From positions 1 to 6,801 of the forward strand of contig CAJOOL010000242.1 in assembly GCA_905236115.1 (NCBI GenBank): DNA of 6,801 nucleotides, written 5' to 3'. A model generated the notes under the pieces. It was given only the letters and a program-made list of their open reading frames with translations, had not been told where the DNA came from and searched no databases. Both the position numbers and the translations under genes were made by a program. The stretch comes from an uncultured Endomicrobiia bacterium. Lineage in GTDB: Bacteria; Elusimicrobiota; Endomicrobiia; Endomicrobiales; Endomicrobiaceae. Numbering within the stretch: the first letter of the stretch is position 1; each line of letters begins with the position of its first letter. Positions 1-5,429 of this stretch are shown here, one piece after another.

Positions 1-1054
1 AGGGATTCATTGAAGCTATCAGCATAAAAGATGCGGGAAAAGTTAAAGTATGCTTTGCCCTTGAAACGGTAACGATTTTATCTTCCAAAGGCTGTCTTAA
101 AACTTCCAAAACATCTCTTTTGAATTCCGGCAGTTCATCAAGAAACAAAACTCCGTTATGTGCCAAACTTACTTCTCCCGGCTTGGGATAAGAACCACCG
201 CCGATAAGTGCAACAGAAGATGTGGTATGATGAGGACTTCTGAAAGGTCTTTCGGAAATTAAACTTTCGCCTGCTTTAACAAGCCCCGAAACAGACCAAA
301 TTTTGGTGGTTTCTATGGATTCTTCAATATTCATGGGAGGAAGTATTGTAGGAATTCTTTTGGCAATCATTGTTTTACCCGAGCCCGGAGGACCAAGCAT
401 TATCATATTATGTCCGCCGGCACAGGCTACTTCGGCAGCTCTTTTTGCAAAGAACTGGCCTTTTATATCGGAAAAATCCACAGACTGATTTTCGGATATT
501 TTTTCTTCATTTGTTTGAACTTTTTTATAAGGTTCGGCAGTTATTTCTTTCTTTAAAAATTTTATGACATCGCCGAGATTTGCAAACGGATAAACTTCAA
601 TATCCCGTGCGACGGCAGCTTCATTTTTATTTTTTTCCGGAACTATAATCCGCGTTATGCCGAATTTATGTAAGCTTAATACTATAGGAAGAATACCTTT
701 AACAGGTCTAAGTTTTCCGTCTAAGGAAAGTTCTCCTACGGCACATATATTTTTAAGTTCGCTTTTTTCTATTATTTTATTACAGGAAAGTATACCCAAA
801 GCTATTGGTAAATCAAAAGTGCTGCCCTCTTTTTTTATGTCGGCAGGGGCAAGATTTACGGTGATTTTTTTGGTCGGAAAATCAAACCCGGAATTTCTTA
901 CAGCGGAAAAAACTCTGTCTTTGGCTTCTTTAACGGAAGTGTCGGGAAGTCCTACTATTGAGAATACCGGCATTCCCCAGGAAATATCTATTTCAACATC
1001 TATCAAATACGCATCTATGCCGTGAACAGCCGCAGAATGTATAAAAGAAATCAT
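1..1054 (-). CDS. comM: ComM/YifB-family Mg-chelatase-like AAA+ ATPase, 3' end cut off by window
   Basis: 351 codons are visible, read from ATG at 1054 to the left edge; family members are about 500 residues, so roughly the last third is missing. Residues 1-165 form the N-terminal ComM/ChlI domain (Lon-protease-like S5 fold), with [11 protein letters not shown] near 34-44 and [11 protein letters not shown] near 67-77. The AAA+ domain starts near 190: Walker A GPPGSGKT at 221-228, FRSPHHTTS at 271-279, Walker B GVLFLDE at 301-307, and the start of sensor-1/Cys motif (SMNP at 348-351) where the sequence ends. ComM in Vibrio and Haemophilus is a hexameric helicase that drives branch migration when transformed DNA integrates. 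It acts in the cytoplasm. The product is well identified, but whether this organism is transformable cannot be seen. The start is fixed by AAGGTGA seven bases upstream. It lies 7 bases after an exported-protein gene, so it is probably cotranscribed with unrelated envelope genes. Confidence 0.95.
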   Translation of the reverse strand, partial: MISFIHSAAVHGIDAYLIDVEIDISWGMPVFSIVGLPDTSVKEAKDRVFSAVRNSGFDFPTKKITVNLAPADIKKEGSTFDLPIALGILSCNKIIEKSELKNICAVGELSLDGKLRPVKGILPIVLSLHKFGITRIIVPEKNKNEAAVARDIEVYPFANLGDVIKFLKKEITAEPYKKVQTNEEKISENQSVDFSDIKGQFFAKRAAEVACAGGHNMIMLGPPGSGKTMIAKRIPTILPPMNIEESIETTKIWSVSGLVKAGESLISERPFRSPHHTTSSVALIGGGSYPKPGEVSLAHNGVLFLDELPEFKRDVLEVLRQPLEDKIVTVSRAKHTLTFPASFMLIASMNP

Positions 1055-1061
1055 TTGTCTT

Positions 1062-1068
1062 TCACCTT
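1062..1068 (-). promoter_or_regulatory. Ribosome binding site of comM overlapping the upstream stop codon
   Basis: The coding strand reads AAGGTGA, then a 7-base spacer, then the comM ATG. The TGA of this motif is also the stop codon of the preceding 150-aa gene. Ribosomes finishing that gene therefore stop on the comM initiation site, which suggests translational coupling. The arrangement is seen directly; coupling is inferred. Confidence 0.75.
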
Positions 1069-1514
1069 ACAACTACTATCTTACCGTCGTGTTTTTTTCC
1101 GCCGGCTTCTTTCAATATCCAAATGTAAACTCCGCTTTCAACGTAATTGTAATCGTTGTCTTTACCGTCCCAGTGAACTATGGAATCTCTGTATTTTTGT
1201 TCATCGCTTGTCTGAGGAACGGGAAGCCTTTTTTCTTCGTCTATAGTCCAGTTTTTATTTTTTATCAATTTTCCCGTAATATCGTAAATTTTTAAATTAC
1301 CGTAAGAAGAGGTAACGCCTTTAAATTTTATCCAGCCGTCAGCGGTATAGCTGCCGTGCTTCATTTTGTCATTATTGTTTCCCAAAGATTTTCCCGATTC
1401 CGGTATCCACGGGTTAGGATAGACTTTTATGGTTTTATTTTTTGCATACACGCAAGAAACTACAAAAAGCAAAATAAAAAATGCAGTGATAAATCTGAAA
1501 AAAATACGAATCAT
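1062..1514 (-). CDS. Small exported protein with a FlgD-Ig / T9SS-CTD-like beta domain
   Basis: A 150-residue protein. Residues 1-24 are an export signal: basic MIRIFFR, a hydrophobic core, then VVSC at 18-21 (a possible lipobox) and VYA at 22-24 (a possible signal peptidase I site). The rest is one beta domain: KVYPNPW near 30-36, [11 protein letters not shown] near 74-84, [19 protein letters not shown] in the second half, and a C-terminal GKIVVVR. These are hallmarks of FlgD Ig-like and type IX secretion C-terminal domains, which are normally found at the ends of long secreted proteins. Here the domain stands almost alone, with a loop of about 25 residues between the GKLI strand and the HWDG motif. 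The ATG shares ATGA with the stop of the PorV-like/TPR gene, so the two are probably translated together. The weak Shine-Dalgarno site is GGAAAG, 6 bases before ATG. Function is unknown; it could be an anchored partner of the barrel protein, a pseudopilin-unrelated surface subunit, or a relic of a larger protein. Confidence 0.85.
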   Translation of the reverse strand: MIRIFFRFITAFFILLFVVSCVYAKNKTIKVYPNPWIPESGKSLGNNNDKMKHGSYTADGWIKFKGVTSSYGNLKIYDITGKLIKNKNWTIDEEKRLPVPQTSDEQKYRDSIVHWDGKDNDYNYVESGVYIWILKEAGGKKHDGKIVVVR

Positions 1515-3649
1515 CTTATTCTTTCCAAAGCACGTTTGGCTTCAGTTTTTTCGGGTTTGTAAAGAAGAGATTTTCTTAAATATTCTCTTGCTTTGTTCAT
1601 ATCATTTTTGCTGTATGCAGTCATACCTTTTTCGTAGTAACTCTGTGCAACCTGATCGGCAACTCTTTCCAGCTCAAAAGATGCCGAAGTATTATCGGGA
1701 TTGTATTCAAGAGCTTTTTTATAGTTTACGGCAGCCTCTTCAAAACTATTTTTTCTGAATGCGGCAAAACCGAGTTTATAATATTTTTCCGACAAATTGG
1801 TGCTGATTTTTTCTATATAATTTTCGGCATTTTTAGCATATTCGTCAAACTCGTATTTCTGTGCAAGTTCTTTGGCTCTGGTAAAATAAACCACCGCCGA
1901 TTCATATTTTTCTTTTTCGTAATTTCTTAAACCGGTATCATAAGTATTTTCCAGCTGAGAGCGAACTTTGCTCTGCTCTTTTTCCAAAGCACTGAGTCTT
2001 TCAAGTTCGGCAATTTCCTGTATTTTCTTCTGAGTTTTATTTATTAAATCCTGCACGTCCAGCCTGTGAGGTGCGGCAATAACGACAGCTTCAAAATGTT
2101 TCATTGCTTCTTCATAATTGCCGGAATTATAATATTTCATACCTTTATTGTAAATTTCATTGGCTTTATCGGAAGCGACTTTTGCAAGCTGATTATCCAG
2201 CTCAACAATTTTTTCGTTTGCAAGGCCGTTTTCGGAATCTATATCAAGAAGATATTTTAAAGAATCCCTTGCACGAACAAGATCGCCTTTCTTATAAAAT
2301 TTTTCATATCTTGACCAAAGATATTCTATTCTTTCGCTGTTTTCGGCTCTTGCCTGAACTACTTTAACATCTTTTGTAAGCTGCTCGGATTTTTCAATAC
2401 CGAGCTTTGCGGTTCTGTTTGAGGGGTCAAGTTCAAGAACTTTTTCATAATAAGAATTGGCTTTAACGGCGTCGCCTTTTTCAAGAGCTTTATCGGCTTT
2501 GGTCATATATTTATTAATTTTTTCAATATGGTAATCGTCTATCTTTGCCAGCTCGTCAACGGTTTTTCTCAAGTATTCCTGCGAAGGAACATGGTCGGGA
2601 TAAACGGCCAAAATATCATCAAACTGCTGGCGTGCTTTAACAAAATCTTTTGCATAAAAACTTGCTTCGGCTTCTCTGAAATGATTGTTAAGATAATATT
2701 CATAAGCCGTTTTCTGGTCCGAAAAATTACCGAACGCCGCACTTAAAGCAAACTGGTGCGTAGCATTTAAATCCGAAGAGGGAATAAAAGCGTAATCAAA
2801 ATTTATCCCCTGAAACCGGACGCCCACACCCATTCTGGCATTATTCAAAATAGAATCTCCGCCGAGCTTCATACCGAAACGAAACGTAAGAAAATACACG
2901 GGGCTTATTGCCGCACCGATACTTGTAAAATTCTCATAATCTTTCATATCGGTAAAATCCAATGCGATTTTTAAATTATAAAAAAATTCGTTCGTATACC
3001 CCAAACCTAAAGTAAAAGCTTGAGGAAGATTAAATTTCTCCTTAACATATTTTTGGTCGGTTCCGTAATTTTTAAAAGCAAAACCGAAACTTAAATTTTT
3101 AACCATGGGAACGGCAAAAAGACCTCCGAAGTCAAATGCAATTGCTTCGGAAACATAATCGGCAAGGGAACTTCTGATAATTTTTAAATTGGCTCCAAAA
3201 CCGCCGTAATCAATAAACGTGGGAAGGTATCTTTTCATAGGGAAAGCATAAGTAAGCATTGCGGACACATCATAAGCAGAACCGAAATCATTAACGACAT
3301 CACCGTTATTATCGTAATAGTCACCCGTATCATAATCAACATAAAGCAAAGACGCACCGAACACACCTATAGACGTCAAAAAGCCTATACCGCCGTAACT
3401 GTATGTAATGTTGCCAGTAATATTGGAAACGGCAAGAGTGGCGACGGTTCTGTAAATACCCGTAACCGATGCAGGATTAAGTGTGGTTCCGGTAATGAAA
3501 TTTGATGTCAATGCCACACCGGAATCACCCATAGCGGATGTGGCCGGATCGGGATTTAAAGCAAATACTTTGCCTGTAGCCCAAACTTGAGACGACGAGA
3601 CCAATACTAAGCTTAATATTAATATGATACTGAAAATTTTTTTCAACAT
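1511..3649 (-). CDS. PorV/PorQ-like outer-membrane barrel fused to a seven-unit TPR-like domain
   Basis: 712 residues. A signal peptide (MLKKIFSIILIL core, cleavage likely after VWA at 22-24) supports this start. Residues about 25-307 match the PorV/PorQ (UPF0164-like) barrel style: SAMGDSGVALTSN near 38-50, LNPASV near 57-62, then alternating strands rich in Gly, Tyr and Phe, ending at ALSAAFGNF near 301-309. Residues about 320-712 are helical with seven TPR-like units near 323, 380, 444, 497, 568, 620 and 668, several beginning YYxxG and ending in a helix plus (N/K)P(D/E), as in ALEYNPDN and SLLYKPEK. Units are 48-71 residues apart rather than 34, so extra charged helices separate them. In Bacteroidota, PorV is an outer-membrane shuttle for type IX secretion, while other family members have no assigned role. 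The TPRs are probably periplasmic protein-binding modules. No Shine-Dalgarno site is visible; the leader is a heptamer repeat. Family is confident at fold level, function is not. Confidence 0.88.
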   Translation of the reverse strand: MLKKIFSIILILSLVLVSSSQVWATGKVFALNPDPATSAMGDSGVALTSNFITGTTLNPASVTGIYRTVATLAVSNITGNITYSYGGIGFLTSIGVFGASLLYVDYDTGDYYDNNGDVVNDFGSAYDVSAMLTYAFPMKRYLPTFIDYGGFGANLKIIRSSLADYVSEAIAFDFGGLFAVPMVKNLSFGFAFKNYGTDQKYVKEKFNLPQAFTLGLGYTNEFFYNLKIALDFTDMKDYENFTSIGAAISPVYFLTFRFGMKLGGDSILNNARMGVGVRFQGINFDYAFIPSSDLNATHQFALSAAFGNFSDQKTAYEYYLNNHFREAEASFYAKDFVKARQQFDDILAVYPDHVPSQEYLRKTVDELAKIDDYHIEKINKYMTKADKALEKGDAVKANSYYEKVLELDPSNRTAKLGIEKSEQLTKDVKVVQARAENSERIEYLWSRYEKFYKKGDLVRARDSLKYLLDIDSENGLANEKIVELDNQLAKVASDKANEIYNKGMKYYNSGNYEEAMKHFEAVVIAAPHRLDVQDLINKTQKKIQEIAELERLSALEKEQSKVRSQLENTYDTGLRNYEKEKYESAVVYFTRAKELAQKYEFDEYAKNAENYIEKISTNLSEKYYKLGFAAFRKNSFEEAAVNYKKALEYNPDNTSASFELERVADQVAQSYYEKGMTAYSKNDMNKAREYLRKSLLYKPEKTEAKRALERIR

Positions 3650-3652
3650 TCA

Positions 3653-3679
3653 ATTATAAATTGTAAATTGTAAATTATA
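3653..3679 (-). promoter_or_regulatory. Two candidate -10 hexamers (TATAAT) within the heptamer repeat
   Basis: On the coding strand two perfect TATAAT hexamers lie 21 bases apart, complement of 3674-3679 and 3653-3658. The promoter-distal copy would give a leader of about 18 bases with no ribosome site. The copy nearest the gene has TTTATA 17 bases upstream (four of six matches to TTGACA), but would start transcription at or just past the ATG. In such AT-rich DNA these hexamers may be accidental. The distal copy has no convincing -35 box. Confidence 0.22.
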
Positions 3680-3684
3680 AATTG
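3657..3684. repeat. Heptamer tandem repeat (TAAATTG x4) in the leader of the barrel gene
   Basis: On the plus strand four 7-base units run without a gap: TAAATTG, TAAATTG, TAAATTA, TAAATTG. The flanking 12-mer AATTATAAATTG occurs twice, at 3652-3663 and 3673-3684, exactly three heptamers apart. The repeat fills most of the 41-base gap between the OmpR-type regulator and the barrel gene. Its 7-base period would allow length changes by slipped-strand replication without touching either reading frame. Whether it is regulatory, an intergenic repeat family or chance AT-richness cannot be told from one copy. Confidence 0.7.
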
Positions 3685-3690
3685 CCGTTA

Positions 3691-4383
3691 TTATTTCTTA
3701 TTTTCCGGGACCAGCTTAAAACCTCTGCCGAAAATCGTAACAATCTTTTCTCCCCAAGGTCCTAAAGCCTGTCTTAAATTCTTTATATGCGTATCTATGG
3801 TTCTGGTAGTTACCGAAATATTATAGTCAAAAACATTTTCCAAAATATATTCTCTGGTTAAAACAACATTTGGTTTTAAAAGAAACATATGCAGCAAATC
3901 AAATTCTTTCGGTCTTAATTTTATATCCTTGCAGTCTACCGTTATTGTCCCGGAACTAATATTCATTATCAGCCCATCCAACTCCAAGACATCAGAATCG
4001 GTTCTTCTTACGGAACGTCTCAACAATGCTTTTATTCTTGCCACAAATTCTTTATTGCTGAAAGGTTTGGTAATGTAATCATCCGCACCTATTCCCAAAC
4101 CGATAACTTTATCAGTTTCCGAAGCCTCTACCGTCAACATAATGATGGGAATGTTTTTTGTCTCCGCATTTTCTCTTAAAAGCCTGCACAACTCTATTCC
4201 GCCGATACTGGGCATTTTGACGTCCAGAATAATCAAATCCGGCTTGGACTTAACTATTCTATCATAACCCTCATCCGTATCGGCACATTTTATTACTTTA
4301 AAATTTTCCGTCTCCAAAAGGCTTGAGACCAATTCTCTTATGTACTCTTCGTCGTCTACGATAACTACCTTATTCTCTATCAT
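3691..4383 (-). CDS. OmpR/PhoB-family response regulator (receiver plus winged helix)
   Basis: 230 residues, the normal length for the family. The receiver domain is complete: acidic pocket D10, D11 and E12, phosphoacceptor D54 in IILDVKMP, T84 in IMLTVEA and K106 in DDYITKPF. The C-terminal winged-helix domain, about 133-225, carries LRPKEFDLLHMFL near 156-168, the recognition helix region TRTIDTHIKNLRQAL near 193-207, and GRGFKL at the wing near 219-224. It should bind promoter DNA as a dimer once phosphorylated, presumably by the kinase two genes upstream. ATG at 4383 is preferred over an in-frame TTG at 4398 because GGGAGG lies inside that TTG extension, 7 bases before ATG. Targets are unknown; the envelope genes directly downstream are the obvious candidates. 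It ends with consecutive TAA TAA stops. Confidence 0.95.
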   Translation of the reverse strand: MIENKVVIVDDEEYIRELVSSLLETENFKVIKCADTDEGYDRIVKSKPDLIILDVKMPSIGGIELCRLLRENAETKNIPIIMLTVEASETDKVIGLGIGADDYITKPFSNKEFVARIKALLRRSVRRTDSDVLELDGLIMNISSGTITVDCKDIKLRPKEFDLLHMFLLKPNVVLTREYILENVFDYNISVTTRTIDTHIKNLRQALGPWGEKIVTIFGRGFKLVPENKK

Positions 4384-4390
4384 ATTAATA

Positions 4391-4396
4391 CCTCCC
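4391..4396 (-). promoter_or_regulatory. Ribosome binding site that sets the start of the OmpR-type regulator
   Basis: The coding strand reads GGGAGG followed by T and then ATTAAT before ATG at 4383. This strong site falls within the codons that a TTG start at 4398 would translate, so it argues for the shorter protein. Confidence 0.85.
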
Positions 4397-4445
4397 AATT
4401 ACCCTCATATTGAATTAAAAAGCAATATTTTACAAACTTAAAATA

Positions 4446-5402
4446 TTAAGCCGTTTCCGAAGTTCCTTCTCTGAAAAATTTTCTTTTTTCAAAAACATAA
4501 GAACTTTTAGGGTTCTTTTTGGCAACTTTTTTAAGTTCCGCCGCTCTTTTGGATATTTCGGCGAAATCTTCTATATCGGACATTGTTGTTGTTATAATAC
4601 TTATTGATACCGCCATTATGGGAAACTGCTGCGTATCACCGTTTCTGTCTTTGGATATGATAAAACCGTTTTTCAAATCTTCTTCGTTATAAAATTTTGT
4701 TATACCGCCGTCAAATTCTTTTATAAATCTGTCGGCAAGAAGTATACTGTTGTCCGTTTCAGTTATAACCACAAAATCGTCGCCGCCGACATGACCGACA
4801 AAATCGGACTCGACACCGTATTTTTTTATGGTATTTTGCAAAGCATCCGCAGTAAATTTTATAACGTCATCGCCCGTATCAAAACCGTATTTATCGTTAA
4901 AACTTTTAAAATTCGACAAATCTATATAAAGAAGCGAAAAACTTTTCTTTTCGGAAACTCTCTTTTCTACATTTTCCCTGATAGAAACATTTCCCGGAAG
5001 AGCCGTTAAAGGATTAACATCAAGACTTTTTTTCTTTCTATCCAAAATATTTTTGATTTTCATCAAAAGGACGGGAGTTTTGAAAGGTTTTGTAATATAA
5101 TCATCAGCACCGAGACTTAACCCTTTTATCTGTTCTGCTTCGCCCGACAATGCCGTAAACATCATAACGGGAAGATTGATTAACTTCGGATTTTCTCTAA
5201 TTTTCTTTAAAACTTCAAAACCGTCCATAACAGGCATAGAACCGTCAAGCACAACAAAATCAGGACGTTCGGACTCTATTTTTTCCAAACCCTCTTTACC
5301 GTTTTCAGCCGTAACGACATTATACCCGGCCATCTTAAAAATATCGCTGAGCATTTCTCTTAAAAGCATTTCGTCATCGACAACCAAAATTTTAAAAGCC
5401 AT
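4446..5402 (-). CDS. Response regulator with GGDEF-type output (PleD-like, GGDDF variant)
   Basis: 318 residues, cytoplasmic. Receiver about 1-122: acidic D9, D10 and E11, phosphoacceptor D53 in VVLDGSMP, T83 and K105 in DDYITKPF. GGDEF-type domain about 129-308: LTALPGN at 132-138, metal ligand D161 in YIDLSNF, guanine-contact equivalents N169 (FND) and D178 (TGDD), and signature GGDDF at 206-210 instead of GG(D/E)EF. The inhibitory RxxD position reads VESD (197-200), so the arginine is missing. A stretch near 237-260 (FYNEEDLKNGFI, then DRNGD and FP) resembles a GGDDF subfamily known to me from other response regulators. Metal and most substrate residues remain, so cyclic-di-GMP synthesis is plausible but unproven; a sensor or GTP-binding role is the alternative. 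GGAG lies 6 bases before ATG. It starts 27 bases after the kinase gene and shares its likely phosphate source with the next regulator. Confidence 0.93.
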   Translation of the reverse strand: MAFKILVVDDEMLLREMLSDIFKMAGYNVVTAENGKEGLEKIESERPDFVVLDGSMPVMDGFEVLKKIRENPKLINLPVMMFTALSGEAEQIKGLSLGADDYITKPFKTPVLLMKIKNILDRKKKSLDVNPLTALPGNVSIRENVEKRVSEKKSFSLLYIDLSNFKSFNDKYGFDTGDDVIKFTADALQNTIKKYGVESDFVGHVGGDDFVVITETDNSILLADRFIKEFDGGITKFYNEEDLKNGFIISKDRNGDTQQFPIMAVSISIITTTMSDIEDFAEISKRAAELKKVAKKNPKSSYVFEKRKFFREGTSETA

Positions 5403-5429
5403 AAAATTCTCCGTTGAAAAAAACTGAAA

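Noticed and set aside
657..1025. 122-codon open frame on the plus strand
   Set aside because: It is antisense to the conserved N-terminal domain of the ComM/YifB gene and has no family features.
3650..3690. Heptamer repeat as a CRISPR or phage attachment element
   Set aside because: Units are only 7 bases with no spacers, and no integrase, cas or mobile gene is in the window.
4407..4428. Inverted repeat ATATTG/CAATAT with a 10-base loop between the two response regulators
   Set aside because: Six AT-dominated base pairs are too weak for a terminator, and no T-run follows on the transcribed strand.
4384..4445. Possible promoter TTGTAA, 17-base gap, CAATAT before the OmpR-type regulator
   Set aside because: It has only four and three matches to the consensus boxes in very AT-rich DNA, and the same-strand spacing is consistent with read-through from the upstream gene.
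4059..5111. A 31-base near-match (28 identical) between the two receiver genes, at 4059-4089 and 5081-5111
   Set aside because: Both stretches encode the conserved GADDYITKPF segment around the receiver lysine. Conserved protein sequence with shared codon habits explains it without recent duplication or gene conversion.
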